A stretch of 64,000 nt of DNA from Actinoplanes couchii (lineage in GTDB: Bacteria > Actinomycetota > Actinomycetes > Mycobacteriales > Micromonosporaceae): NCBI RefSeq assembly GCF_016862075.1, contig NZ_BOMG01000042.1, positions 248,001-312,000 on the forward strand, given 5' to 3'. The notes under the pieces were generated by a model that had not been told where the DNA came from, made no database searches, and was given only the letters and a program-made list of their open reading frames with translations. Below, piece after piece: positions 1 through 9,312 of this stretch. Positions within the stretch are counted from its first letter, which is position 1. Each line of letters begins with the position of its first letter. The position numbers and the translations under genes were made by a program.

Positions 1-1
1 G

Positions 2-1207
2 GAGCACACCAGCGTGCCGGTCACCGCCGCGCCCGCCACCGCACCGGCCGTGCGGGCCGCGGCTGGTGAGGAGAAGGTCGCCGAGGCCGCCCGGCTGCTG
101 ACCGCCGCGCAGCGCCCGGCGATCGTCGCCGGTGGCGGCGTGCACGTCTCCGGCGCGTACGCCGAACTCAGCCTGCTCGCCGACACCCTCGGCGCGCCGG
201 TCGCGACCAGCATCCACGGGCAGGGCTCGATCCCCACCGGCGATCCCTGGCACGTCGGCATCGTCGGCAACAACTCCGGCCAGCCCGGCGCCAACGCGCT
301 GGTCGCCGCCGCCGACGTGGTGCTGCTGGTCGGCACCCGCGGCAACGCCACCAACACCAACAGCTGGACCGCGCCGAGCCGGACCGGCACCACGGTCATC
401 CAGATCGACATCGAGCAGGCCCGGGCCGGGCGCAACTTCGCCGGTTCGCTGGGCCTGGCCGGGGACTGCGCGACGGTGCTCGGCCAGTTGGCCGCCGCGG
501 TCAAGCCGGTGGCCAGCGACCGGCGCGAGGCCCGGCTGGCCGCCGCGACCGCCGCCCGCGCCGACGGCACCCCGCGTCCCGAGGGTGACGAGTTCGCGCC
601 GGGTGTGCTCTACCCGCGGGCCGTCGTCGAACTGGTCCGTGACCTGCTCGGCGAGGACGTGACAGTGGTCGCCGACCCCGGCACGCCCACCCCGAACGTG
701 GCCGCGTTCTGGACCCAGGAACGCGCCGCGAAGCGGACCGTCATCCCGCGCGGTCACGGCCCGATGGGCTTCGCCATCCCGGCCGCGATCGGCGCCGCCA
801 AGGCCACCACCGGCCGTCCGGTCGTCAGCGTGACCGCCGACGGCAGTTTCGCGATGTCCTGCGGCGAGCTGGAGACCGCCGCCCGGTTCCGGTTGCCGAT
901 CCTGTTCCTGCAGTTCACCAACAACTCGATGGGCTGGATCAAGATGCTCCAGCACCTCTACACCGAGGGCCGCTACTTCGGGGTGGACCCCGGCCCGGTG
1001 GACGCGCCGATGGTGGCGCGGGCGAACGGCATCGAGGGCATCCGGGCCGAGTCGATGGACCAGCTGCGGCAGGCCGTCCAGAGCTTCTCCGACGATCCGC
1101 GGCCGTACTACATCGACATCCAGGTGCCTCACATGATCGACTTTGCGCCGCCGGTGCCCGCCTGGGACTCCGGGCTCGCCGGGAACACCGAACGCCCGGT
1201 TTACTGA
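2..1207 (+). CDS. Thiamine-diphosphate-dependent enzyme, acetolactate synthase-like (5' truncated by window edge)
   Basis: The reading frame is open to the window's first base, so the start lies outside; about 400 residues remain of a family that is normally 530-600 long. What is left is the central TPP_enzyme_M domain (roughly residues 15-150) and the C-terminal diphosphate-binding domain. In the latter the ThDP/Mg2+ motif is visible: ADGSF, then about 25 residues on, TNNSMGW. The N-terminal pyrimidine-binding domain with its catalytic Glu is not in the window. The family decarboxylates 2-oxo acids and transfers the aldehyde. Acetolactate synthase, glyoxylate carboligase or another carboligase are all possible, and the visible part does not decide between them. 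A GntR/FCD regulator follows 30 nt downstream on the same strand, which suggests a regulated catabolic locus rather than housekeeping branched-chain synthesis. Confidence 0.85.
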   Translation, partial: EHTSVPVTAAPATAPAVRAAAGEEKVAEAARLLTAAQRPAIVAGGGVHVSGAYAELSLLADTLGAPVATSIHGQGSIPTGDPWHVGIVGNNSGQPGANALVAAADVVLLVGTRGNATNTNSWTAPSRTGTTVIQIDIEQARAGRNFAGSLGLAGDCATVLGQLAAAVKPVASDRREARLAAATAARADGTPRPEGDEFAPGVLYPRAVVELVRDLLGEDVTVVADPGTPTPNVAAFWTQERAAKRTVIPRGHGPMGFAIPAAIGAAKATTGRPVVSVTADGSFAMSCGELETAARFRLPILFLQFTNNSMGWIKMLQHLYTEGRYFGVDPGPVDAPMVARANGIEGIRAESMDQLRQAVQSFSDDPRPYYIDIQVPHMIDFAPPVPAWDSGLAGNTERPVY

Positions 1208-1237
1208 GCTTCCCCGACGTCCTGAGGAGACGAATCG

Positions 1238-1879
1238 ATGAGTGACGGCGTCAGCCGGTTGCGGTCCGCGGAGGTCTACGCGGTGCTGCGCGAGGAGATC
1301 ACCGACGGGGTCATCACCCCCGGCTCCCCACTCGTCGAGGACGAGATCGCCCAGCGACTCGGCGTCTCCCGGACACCGGTGCGCGAATCGATCCAGCGTC
1401 TCGCCGCCGACGGCCTGGTGGTGTCGCGGCGGCGGCGCTGGATCGTGCACGCCTACTCGGCCGCCGAGATCACCGAGATCTACGAGGTCCGAGCCGGCCT
1501 GGAGTCGCATGCCGCCCGACTCGCGGCGCTCCGGGCGACCGACGAGAAACTCGCCGAGATCGAGGCGCAGCGGACCGAGATGACCAACGAGGACCTGCTC
1601 CTGCTGCCCGAGCGGGCCAAGGCCAACGACCACTTCCATGACCTGATCAGCGGCGCGGCGGGCAGCGCGCGGATGATGCGGGCCATCCGCGACCACCGGC
1701 TGTTCCACTTCAACCGGGGCCTGGCCAAGCTCTACAACCAGGACGAGGTCCGGATCTCGTCACGCCAGCACGCCCAGCTGATCGACGCGGTCACCGCCCG
1801 CGACGCCGGCACGGCCGGCGAGATCGCCCGGGTGCACGTCGAGTTCTCCCTGGGCCTGGTCCTCAAGAAGCTCTACTGA
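1238..1879 (+). CDS. GntR family (FCD/FadR-type) transcriptional regulator
   Basis: This is a 213-residue regulator. The N-terminal winged helix (about residues 10-75) contains RLGVSRTPVRESIQRL, the typical GntR recognition helix. The remainder is an all-helical FCD ligand-binding domain with the metal-site histidines expected of the family (NDHFHDLI, and SSRQHAQLI further on). The ATG start is preceded by a good ribosome binding site (AGGAGA, about 8 nt upstream). It lies 30 nt after the ThDP enzyme and is probably co-transcribed with it. FCD regulators usually bind a small organic acid and repress their own operon; the ligand here is unknown. Confidence 0.9.
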   Translation: MSDGVSRLRSAEVYAVLREEITDGVITPGSPLVEDEIAQRLGVSRTPVRESIQRLAADGLVVSRRRRWIVHAYSAAEITEIYEVRAGLESHAARLAALRATDEKLAEIEAQRTEMTNEDLLLLPERAKANDHFHDLISGAAGSARMMRAIRDHRLFHFNRGLAKLYNQDEVRISSRQHAQLIDAVTARDAGTAGEIARVHVEFSLGLVLKKLY

Positions 1880-1950
1880 CGACCCGGAGGGTTCTGTCTT
1901 ACTTCGGCGCCTCTCCGGTGCCCCGCTGTTGAACTGTTCGGAAACCTGTG

Positions 1951-1987
1951 AGTCCACTATGGACTTGTTGTGTGATCGGCGACACAA
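1951..1987. promoter_or_regulatory. Two adjacent inverted repeats ahead of the giant-protein cluster
   Basis: AGTCCA-CTA-TGGACT occupies 1951-1965 (6-bp arms, 3-nt centre). Three bases further on, TTGTGT (1968-1973) and ACACAA (1982-1987) form a second inverted repeat with an 8-nt centre. The half-site GTCCACT (1952-1958) recurs at 2007-2013, directly against the proposed GTG start. Together they make a dense candidate operator region between the GntR gene and the first cluster gene. No convincing -35/-10 pair was found, so the promoter itself is unplaced. Confidence 0.4.
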
Positions 1988-2013
1988 TGACGTGGACCCT
2001 GGGAGTGTCCACT

Positions 2014-5000
2014 GTGAGCGGTGCCCTGCTCGTTCCGATCCATCTCGACGCGTTGCACCTGACCGAAGAACGTACCGTCACCGCGCCGGCCGCCGACTTC
2101 ACCGGGCTGCCGTACTTCGACGGACAACGGGACGTCAACGGCGACCGGCCCTACCTGGGCGACGCGGTCAACGCTCAGCCCCTGCACGACCAGGGGCTGA
2201 TCCTGCGTCCCGGCGTCCACCTGCACTGGTCCCTGCCCGACGCGCTGACCGGCGGCGCCCACGACGACGAGGGCACCACGTTCCCGGTGGTGCCGACCCG
2301 CTGGCTCGTCACCCGCAGCCGGGCCGACACCACCGGGACCGTGTCGGTCGAGCGGCGCTGGGTGGTGGAGAGCGACTACCTGCGACCTTCCGGGGAGGCC
2401 GACGAAGGGTCGGTGCTGTATCCGCTGCCGCCCGAGGACGGGCGACGGCCGTACCGCGGTCTCGGCCGTACCGTCCCCTTCGAGCAGTGGACCGGATCCG
2501 GGACGGGCGCCGCATACCTGCCCGGCCTGACCGTCGTCGGGTGGGGACACCCCACGTTCGCCGCCCTCTACCCGAACTGCCACAGCGTCTTCGGCTTCCA
2601 CGACCCACAACCCGGAGACACCGGGCCCGGACTTCAGTACGACGTGGCCGGCTGGTACCGCGACCCCGCGGCCGACCCGGCAACCGGGATCACCGACCTG
2701 GCCGGGCTCGGCTGGACGATCCGGGCGCTGGTGAGCCGCGAGGAGATCCTGAAACTGCGCGGCGCGTCGCCGGCACTCTGGACGGAACTGCTGGACCGCC
2801 GGTGGCTGACCGCCGACGGCAGCACCGGAGCCCTGGTCATGTCACCGGCGTGGCGGGCCGGACAGCCGCTCGGCGACGCCTTCCGGGAGTTCGAGGAACC
2901 GGTGAACGCGCTGCTCGACGCCGCTCCGGGAACCGGCACGCCGCCGGCCCGGACGGTCTGCTTCGCCAGGCTGAGGTTCGAAGCCGGCGACGGTACGCCC
3001 GGCGAGCCCACCGGCCCGGCCGTCACCGTCGCCGACAGCGGACCCGAGGCGCTGATCGCATACCTCAGCGACGGCGACGACGAGGCCGCCCGCCGGCTCG
3101 ACGCCCTGCTCGGCGCCGCGGCGGTGGGCCACGACGGGCCGGACACCGAGGCGCTGCTCGCCGACGCCCGCCACGAGCGAACCTTCCAGCCGGTGCCCGG
3201 CCCGGTCCGCTGGACGGTGAGCTCCGAACGGGACGAGGGCGAGCCGGCGCCGCTGCCCACCACGATGCCCGGCCTGCTGGCCCGGCTCAACGACGCCGAG
3301 GAGGCCCGCTACCTCGCCGAGACCGAGATCGCCGAACGCAGCCGACGCCTGTTCGCCGACTGGTGCCGCTTCCAGATGTGCGCCTACCCGCCGCTGGACG
3401 AGGCCGCCGACTATCCGGACCTCGACCTGGTCCGGACCTTTCTGGAGAACCGGGCGCTGGCCCCGCTGGAGGAACGCCGCACCGCCCTCGCCCGGCTGAC
3501 CGCGGCCCGGAACCTGGCCGAGGCCCGGGCCCGCGCCGCCGTCCGTCACCTGCCCGGCCTGTCGCTGAGCAGTGTCGCGGGACCGCGGTTCTACCAGCCC
3601 GCCGAACCGGTGGTGCTGCTGACCGGGGACGGCGTCACCCCGTCACCGCGCTACGGCCGGGACGGGCGGCTGCGCCCGGACGGCATGCTGGAGACCCGGG
3701 TCGCGGCCGCCGCCGACCCCGCCGATCCCGAGGCGCTGTGGCAGATCCTCGACGAGGTGTGGCGGGAACTCGCCGATTCCCCGCGAACCGACGAGATCGG
3801 CTTCGCCCTCCTGCGGCGCCCACCCTGGCACCCCGTGCTGCTGGAGTGGCAGGTCGCGTTCCTGCCCCGCACCGGCGCCACCGACCGCTATCCCCAGGAC
3901 TACCTCGCCACGGCGTACGAACTCGGTCCGGACGGCGACGACCTGATCCCCCGGTCCACGGGACAGCCGGTCGAGCCGGGCGCCACCGAGCACTACTCCG
4001 GAGCGGCCATCCTCACCCCCTTCGTCGCGCCCCAGCTGCGGGAACTCATCGCCCGCTACCTCGTCGACCTGGTTCAGCGCCGCGATCTCGACACGTTCGG
4101 CGCGACCGGATCGGACAGCTCCGACATCGACGCGGTGGTGGCGTTCTACCTGGACCGCGCCGACGACCCGGTGCACACGATCGCCCGGGCGTACCAGCGG
4201 CTCGGTACCGGGTTCGCCGGCCTTTCCCAGGCCCTGGGCGGCTTCAACGAGGCACTGCTCGCCCGGCGCCAGGCGACCCAGCTGCCGATCGCCGACCCCC
4301 TCGGCCATCCGGCGGACCGCGCGCTGGCACACCGGGTCGCGGACGCGATCGGTGACGGCGGCACCAGCGCGCCGGTGCCCGCCAACGACTTCAACCCGAT
4401 CCGGGCCGGTGCGCTGCGCCTGGCCCGGTTACGCCTGGTGGACAGCTTCGGCCAGGCCCGCGACCTGTCCTGGGACCGGATCGTGCTGCCCGAGACGCTG
4501 CGGGAACCCGGAAATCCGGGCTGGATCGCGATGCCGCCCCGGCTCACCCAGCCGGCCCGTCTGCATCTGCGCTGGCTGGCGGCGGCCCAGGACGGGCTCA
4601 CCGAAGCCGGCGCCGACGCCGCCGGCACCCCGATCTGCGGATGGATCGTGCCGAACCACCTGGACGGCAGCCTCGCCTTCCACGACGGCGACGGCGTCGC
4701 CCTCGGAGAGGTGGACCCGTTCGCCAAGTGGCAGCCGGCGCCCGGCGCGGCGGCGCCGATCCTGCCCACTCAGGTCCACGATCCCGGTTTCGGCGGCATG
4801 CCCCCGGCCCTGCGCCGGATCGCGGCCCGGCTCACCGTCACCCCGGGGGCGTCGGACACCGGCCAGGCCGCGTATCTGTCCGCCTTCACCGAGGCCCTGG
4901 AATCCGCTCTGGACACCGTCGACCCGGCCGGCGCCGACCAGCAGCGCGACGGCCTCAGCCTGTTGGTGAGCCGGCCGGTCGCGGTGGTCCGGGCCGCGGT

Positions 5001-6129
5001 GGACCTGCAACTGCGCGAGCCACCGGCGGTCGACCAGTCGTGGACCTCGTTCGACCAGGATCTGCGCCGCACCACCCGGGAGACCCGGGACTTCACCGGA
5101 GTACGGTTCCCGGTCCGGATCGGCGCGGGCGGCCGGGCCGGTGACGGGCTGCTCGGGTTCTGGGCGGAGTCCGGCGGCGACACCTTCCGCGCCGTGGCCC
5201 CCGGCGGCACGGCGCCCGAACGGATCATCGCCGCGGACGGTCCCGCCGCCCTGGTGCAGCAGTCGATCGACGACCCGCCGGAGATCCTGACGATGCTCGT
5301 CGACCCGCGCGGCATCGTCCACGCGTCCTGTGGCGTCCTGCCCACCAAAGCCATCGGCCTGCCGTCCGAGCAGTACACCGCCGGTCTCACCGCGATACAG
5401 ACCTCCTTCCTGACCGCGCCCCTGCTCACCAGCCGGGACCGGCTGCACGTGTCGCTGCCCGGCGAACCGGGCTGGACGTGGTCGTGGCTGGCGCCCGAAC
5501 CGGGCCCGGACGGCCCGGCCTGGCGGGAGACACCCGCCGAGGAGACCATCACCCGTGACGTGTTCCTCCAGCACCTGCCCGATGCCGCGGCGCTGTGGGC
5601 GCACCTGCTGGACCCGGCCGTACGCTGGCTCGCCGACCAGGAACCGGGCGTCGTCGCGCTGAGTGTGGCCCGGCGCCGCCGTCCGCAGCTGAGCGGCGAG
5701 TTCGCCGGGCTGGAGGCGCTCGCCGACGAGCTGCTCGGCATCGACCCGGCGTCCGGCACCGCCCCGGCCGCACCGATCACCGCCGAGCAGTTCGCCAGTG
5801 CGATGCCCGAAGGCGCGGACGTCTGGGATCACCTGTGCGCGGCCGGCACCGGATGGCTCGAACCACTCGACGGCGACCCCGGCCGGTGCCGGGTCGTACC
5901 GCCGGATCAGCGGCCCGGCGCGGCCCCCGACGCCGACCGGCCCGACCGGATGGTCCCGGCCGAGCTGGCCGGGCCGTACCGGGTGCTGACCGGCCGGGTC
6001 GCCCTGATCTTCGACCTGTACGCCACCGGGATCGCCGCGATGCGGACCGACGCGCATCACCCCGGCGCCCAGGAGATCCGCGAGGGCTGGCTCACGCTGC
6101 GCCCCGCCCGAGAAGCGAGGACACTGTGA
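2014..6129 (+). CDS. Giant protein of unknown function, first gene of the five-gene cluster
   Basis: About 1371 residues if translation starts at GTG 2014, which has GGGAG 8 nt upstream; an in-frame ATG at 1987 and one at 1948 are alternatives. I do not recognise a named family. There is no signal peptide, lipobox or transmembrane stretch. The N-terminal part is rich in aromatic and beta-prone segments, with conspicuous blocks such as PGVHLHWSLPDALTGG and FPVVPTRWLVTRS. The middle (about residues 400-650) has long charged helical segments, and the C-terminal third returns to a mixed pattern. The coding character (third-position GC) is strong throughout, and the long antisense frame in this region is a shadow. 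The stop overlaps the GTG of the next gene (GTGA), so translational coupling is likely. Size and company suggest a structural or scaffold component rather than a soluble metabolic enzyme; that is inference. Confidence 0.8.
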   Translation: MSGALLVPIHLDALHLTEERTVTAPAADFTGLPYFDGQRDVNGDRPYLGDAVNAQPLHDQGLILRPGVHLHWSLPDALTGGAHDDEGTTFPVVPTRWLVTRSRADTTGTVSVERRWVVESDYLRPSGEADEGSVLYPLPPEDGRRPYRGLGRTVPFEQWTGSGTGAAYLPGLTVVGWGHPTFAALYPNCHSVFGFHDPQPGDTGPGLQYDVAGWYRDPAADPATGITDLAGLGWTIRALVSREEILKLRGASPALWTELLDRRWLTADGSTGALVMSPAWRAGQPLGDAFREFEEPVNALLDAAPGTGTPPARTVCFARLRFEAGDGTPGEPTGPAVTVADSGPEALIAYLSDGDDEAARRLDALLGAAAVGHDGPDTEALLADARHERTFQPVPGPVRWTVSSERDEGEPAPLPTTMPGLLARLNDAEEARYLAETEIAERSRRLFADWCRFQMCAYPPLDEAADYPDLDLVRTFLENRALAPLEERRTALARLTAARNLAEARARAAVRHLPGLSLSSVAGPRFYQPAEPVVLLTGDGVTPSPRYGRDGRLRPDGMLETRVAAAADPADPEALWQILDEVWRELADSPRTDEIGFALLRRPPWHPVLLEWQVAFLPRTGATDRYPQDYLATAYELGPDGDDLIPRSTGQPVEPGATEHYSGAAILTPFVAPQLRELIARYLVDLVQRRDLDTFGATGSDSSDIDAVVAFYLDRADDPVHTIARAYQRLGTGFAGLSQALGGFNEALLARRQATQLPIADPLGHPADRALAHRVADAIGDGGTSAPVPANDFNPIRAGALRLARLRLVDSFGQARDLSWDRIVLPETLREPGNPGWIAMPPRLTQPARLHLRWLAAAQDGLTEAGADAAGTPICGWIVPNHLDGSLAFHDGDGVALGEVDPFAKWQPAPGAAAPILPTQVHDPGFGGMPPALRRIAARLTVTPGASDTGQAAYLSAFTEALESALDTVDPAGADQQRDGLSLLVSRPVAVVRAAVDLQLREPPAVDQSWTSFDQDLRRTTRETRDFTGVRFPVRIGAGGRAGDGLLGFWAESGGDTFRAVAPGGTAPERIIAADGPAALVQQSIDDPPEILTMLVDPRGIVHASCGVLPTKAIGLPSEQYTAGLTAIQTSFLTAPLLTSRDRLHVSLPGEPGWTWSWLAPEPGPDGPAWRETPAEETITRDVFLQHLPDAAALWAHLLDPAVRWLADQEPGVVALSVARRRRPQLSGEFAGLEALADELLGIDPASGTAPAAPITAEQFASAMPEGADVWDHLCAAGTGWLEPLDGDPGRCRVVPPDQRPGAAPDADRPDRMVPAELAGPYRVLTGRVALIFDLYATGIAAMRTDAHHPGAQEIREGWLTLRPAREARTL

Positions 6130-9100
6130 CCGCTCTGGACCGCGGGCTGGCCGTTCACCTGCCCCTCACCGCATCCGGCGGCGACGTCGTGGTCGACGTC
6201 TCCGGCAACGGCAACGACGTGACACTCGCCGGCGCCGCCACCCCGGCCGCCGACGACCTGCTCGGCGGATGCCTGGCCCTCGGCGCGGGCGGCGGGGTCG
6301 TCCTGCCCGCGCTCGGCGACGCCGACGAGTTCACGATCCTGATGTGGGTCCGGCTGGACACCCTGACCGGGGACCGCCCGCTGGTGAGCGGGGCCGGACC
6401 GGGCCTGGCCCTGAACGGGGGTGTGCCCCGGATCGTCGGCGGCGGGTCGTTCACCGGCGCCCTGCGGGCCGGCGCGTGGCAGCATCTCGCGATCGGGCTG
6501 CACGGCCGGACCGCAACGGTGACGCTCGTGGTGGACGGCGGACCGGAACAGACACTTCCCTCTTCGGGTACGCCCGGGGCACTGCCCGCACCCACCCGTC
6601 TCGGCGCGACAGGCCCGGCCGACTGGCGGGGCCGGATCGGCGGCCTGCGGATCTACCGGCGGGCCCTCGGTACCGAGGAGATCCGGCAGCTCCGGCAGAT
6701 CGACCTGGCAGTGCTCGCGGTCCACCTGCCGCTGACCGAACTGACCGACGGCACCACCCCGGACATCGCCGGCACCCTCGCCCCGGCGGTCGCCGGCGGC
6801 ACCGTGGAATCCCACCTGGACGACGTGTTCGGCGCGTGCCTGCGCTTCGACGGCGACTCCGGAACCCTGACCGGGTCGGCACTGCCCGCGCTCACGGCGT
6901 ACACCGTCTCGCTCTGGGTCCGCCCGGAATCCGGCGCGACGACGTGGCAGGGCATCGCCGGCAGCACCTCACGCGCGTTCCAGGTGTGGCTACACCCGGA
7001 CGGCTCGGTGCGGCACCGGTTCCCGGGCGCGGTCGGCCTGACGTTCCCGGACACCCCGCCCGGCAGCGTCCGGGCCGGGTCCTGGCGGCACGTGACGGTG
7101 ACCAACGACGGGGCCACCGCCACCACCTATGTCGACGGCGTCCTGTCCGCGACCGGCCCGGCCGGAGCGGTTCCGGCCGTCGCCCAGGCGCCTCTGCTGA
7201 TCTCCGCGGATCTCGGTGACAGTGCCGGCGGCCGGTTCCGGGGCAGCCTCGCCCACCTGCGGATCCACCGGGCCGCCCTGCCCGCCGGCGAGTTGCGGCG
7301 ACTCATCGACGGCGACCGGGCCGCGATCCTCGCCTTCCGCCGCGGGCATCCGCTCGGATTCCGGCTGACCAGCGCGGACGAGCCGGTGCTGCCGATCGAC
7401 GACGACCCGGTCGGGCACCAGCTGTTCGCCGAGATCAGCAACACCGCCGACGAACCGGTCACGCTGAGCGCGATCACCGGGCCGCCCACCGCCGCGGCAC
7501 ACCACCTCGCGCTGCGGTTCCGGGCCGGCGCGCTCGCCGCCACCTGTCTCGACCCGGCGTACCCGCAAAGGTTGGTCCGTGTCGCCGCGGACCGGTGGCG
7601 GATGAGCGACCCGGTGATGGAGACCGGCAGTGTGGTGTTCTACCTGGCCAGCACGGTCGACCGGACCCTGGGCAAGGGCGGCGTCTGGCACCTGACACTC
7701 GAACACGCCGTCGCCGACGCGGCCGGTGGGGCCCGCGCCACCCGGGTGGAACTGAGCTACCGGGGCCTCTTCTACGCCGGGCAGGACACCCCGCTGGAGG
7801 GAACCCGGAGCCAGCGGCTGTCGATCGTCGACCGGCTCGGGCGCCCGGACATCCCGCTGCACGTCGGCTTCACCGGTGGCAGCACCGTCCTCAACGACGG
7901 CGACACCGAATCCGTGCTGCTGCTGCACGTGGCGAACCTGTCGGCGACCGACGACGTGCCGTTGGCGCCGAGCGGAGGCAGCGCCGCGCCGACCCGGCTG
8001 CGGATCTCCTTCGATCACGCCCCGGGCAACGCGGGACCGTCCCGCCCCTGGGCTCTGGGCACCGCCGACGACCTGAAGGACGTGGACGTTCCTGACCACC
8101 CCGGATGGAAGCTCGAACGCTCGCCGGGGCTCGCGGAGGCCACCGAACTGGTGCTGACCCCACTGTCGGCGACCGTCCTGGGACCGCGGGAGCTGATGCA
8201 GATCCCGCTGGCCCGGATCCGTTCGTCGCTGCCCACCGGGCCCGCGAACATCACCGTCGAGTACGAGAACGTGCCCGGCTACCAGGACGGCCGTTTTGTG
8301 TGCCAGGTGCAGAAGGGGCCGCTGACCACAGCCGGTCCGCGCGTCGGGATCGGGACGGCCGGGCCCGCCGCGGCCCTGCACCTGCGCGAGCGGATCGGAA
8401 CCCCGCACGGCCCGAACACCGGAACCGTGCTGATCGACCACGAGAACGCCGGAGGAGTGTCGAGCGTCGTCTTCCGCAGCGCCGTGAATCGCGGCGGCGA
8501 CTACGGCTACCTGCAGTATCAGGACTCGGCGACCCCCGGCGCCGCCGGCGAGAGCGCCCGGCTGCTGATCGGGACCTCCAACGACTACAACGACCACGTG
8601 ATCCTCCAGCCGCAGTCGGGCAACGTCGGGATCCGGACCGCCGATCCCAAGGGAACCCTGCACGTGGCGGGCGACTACTACGGCAAGGGCAAGGTCACCC
8701 TGCACGCGAACGAGGGCGACCGGGGCAACGGCACCGCGATCCTCCAGGCCGGCGACGACTCCGGCACCTCGGCGGTGGACCTGGCGCTGCGGGCCCAGTC
8801 CGCCGGCCAGCCGATCGAGGTGGCCCGCATCGGCGCGAACGGCCGGATGACGGTGGGCGCGGTCACCACCCCGAACGCCCGGTTCACCGTGCAGGAGTCG
8901 AGCGCGATCAGCGCGTACGACACCAGTGCGGGATTCGGCAGCGAGTACGTCACGGTGATGTTCCACGGCCGTATCGGCAGCGGCGGAACCCGCGACCACT
9001 ACCTGTTCGTCCTCCCCGATCACGCCACCGCCCACGTCGAGTCGACGGTCCTGATGCACGACGTCAACTCGAACACCAACAGGTACGTGGCCCGGGCCGT

Positions 9101-9308
9101 CTGCATGGTCTACCGCCAGTGGGTCGAGCCCCCGGTCGTCGAGCTGGTGGCCGACGGCTCGTACTCGAAATCCAGCGGCGTGGCAAACCTCTACGGCGCC
9201 CGGGTCATGAACTCCGGCAACGACATCCTGGTCCGGGTGAGCCAGGGCACACACGCCACCACCAGCGTCTACCGGGTGGTCGTCCGCTACCTGAAGGCGA
9301 AGGGGTGA
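6126..9308 (+). CDS. LamG/concanavalin A-like protein with C-terminal tail-fibre-like repeats
   Basis: A 1060-residue protein starting at GTG 6126, overlapping the previous stop. Two LamG/jelly-roll domains are recognisable at about residues 5-190 and 195-395; each carries the FTILMWVR or YTVSLWVRP strand and a closing GRIGGLRIYRRAL or GSLAHLRIHRAAL segment. A beta-rich region follows. Then come repeats of the VGIGT-x-P-x-A-x-LHL type at about residues 740 (VGIGTAGPAAALHL), 834 (VGIRTADPKGTLHV) and 908 (MTVGAVTTPNARFTV), a pattern typical of trimeric phage tail-fibre and adhesin shafts. No signal peptide or S74 chaperone motif was seen. Two carbohydrate-type binding heads plus a fibre-like shaft suggest a binding or receptor-recognition role. 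Whether it is cell-attached or released cannot be told from the sequence. Confidence 0.82.
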   Translation: MTALDRGLAVHLPLTASGGDVVVDVSGNGNDVTLAGAATPAADDLLGGCLALGAGGGVVLPALGDADEFTILMWVRLDTLTGDRPLVSGAGPGLALNGGVPRIVGGGSFTGALRAGAWQHLAIGLHGRTATVTLVVDGGPEQTLPSSGTPGALPAPTRLGATGPADWRGRIGGLRIYRRALGTEEIRQLRQIDLAVLAVHLPLTELTDGTTPDIAGTLAPAVAGGTVESHLDDVFGACLRFDGDSGTLTGSALPALTAYTVSLWVRPESGATTWQGIAGSTSRAFQVWLHPDGSVRHRFPGAVGLTFPDTPPGSVRAGSWRHVTVTNDGATATTYVDGVLSATGPAGAVPAVAQAPLLISADLGDSAGGRFRGSLAHLRIHRAALPAGELRRLIDGDRAAILAFRRGHPLGFRLTSADEPVLPIDDDPVGHQLFAEISNTADEPVTLSAITGPPTAAAHHLALRFRAGALAATCLDPAYPQRLVRVAADRWRMSDPVMETGSVVFYLASTVDRTLGKGGVWHLTLEHAVADAAGGARATRVELSYRGLFYAGQDTPLEGTRSQRLSIVDRLGRPDIPLHVGFTGGSTVLNDGDTESVLLLHVANLSATDDVPLAPSGGSAAPTRLRISFDHAPGNAGPSRPWALGTADDLKDVDVPDHPGWKLERSPGLAEATELVLTPLSATVLGPRELMQIPLARIRSSLPTGPANITVEYENVPGYQDGRFVCQVQKGPLTTAGPRVGIGTAGPAAALHLRERIGTPHGPNTGTVLIDHENAGGVSSVVFRSAVNRGGDYGYLQYQDSATPGAAGESARLLIGTSNDYNDHVILQPQSGNVGIRTADPKGTLHVAGDYYGKGKVTLHANEGDRGNGTAILQAGDDSGTSAVDLALRAQSAGQPIEVARIGANGRMTVGAVTTPNARFTVQESSAISAYDTSAGFGSEYVTVMFHGRIGSGGTRDHYLFVLPDHATAHVESTVLMHDVNSNTNRYVARAVCMVYRQWVEPPVVELVADGSYSKSSGVANLYGARVMNSGNDILVRVSQGTHATTSVYRVVVRYLKAKG

Positions 9309-9312
9309 CCCG

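Noticed and set aside
4429-6060. Long minus-strand open frame (543 codons) across the first giant gene
   Set aside because: Antisense shadow: the plus strand has continuous coding character, proper starts and overlaps. Its peptide is Arg/Gly-rich, as expected from reading GC-rich codons backwards.
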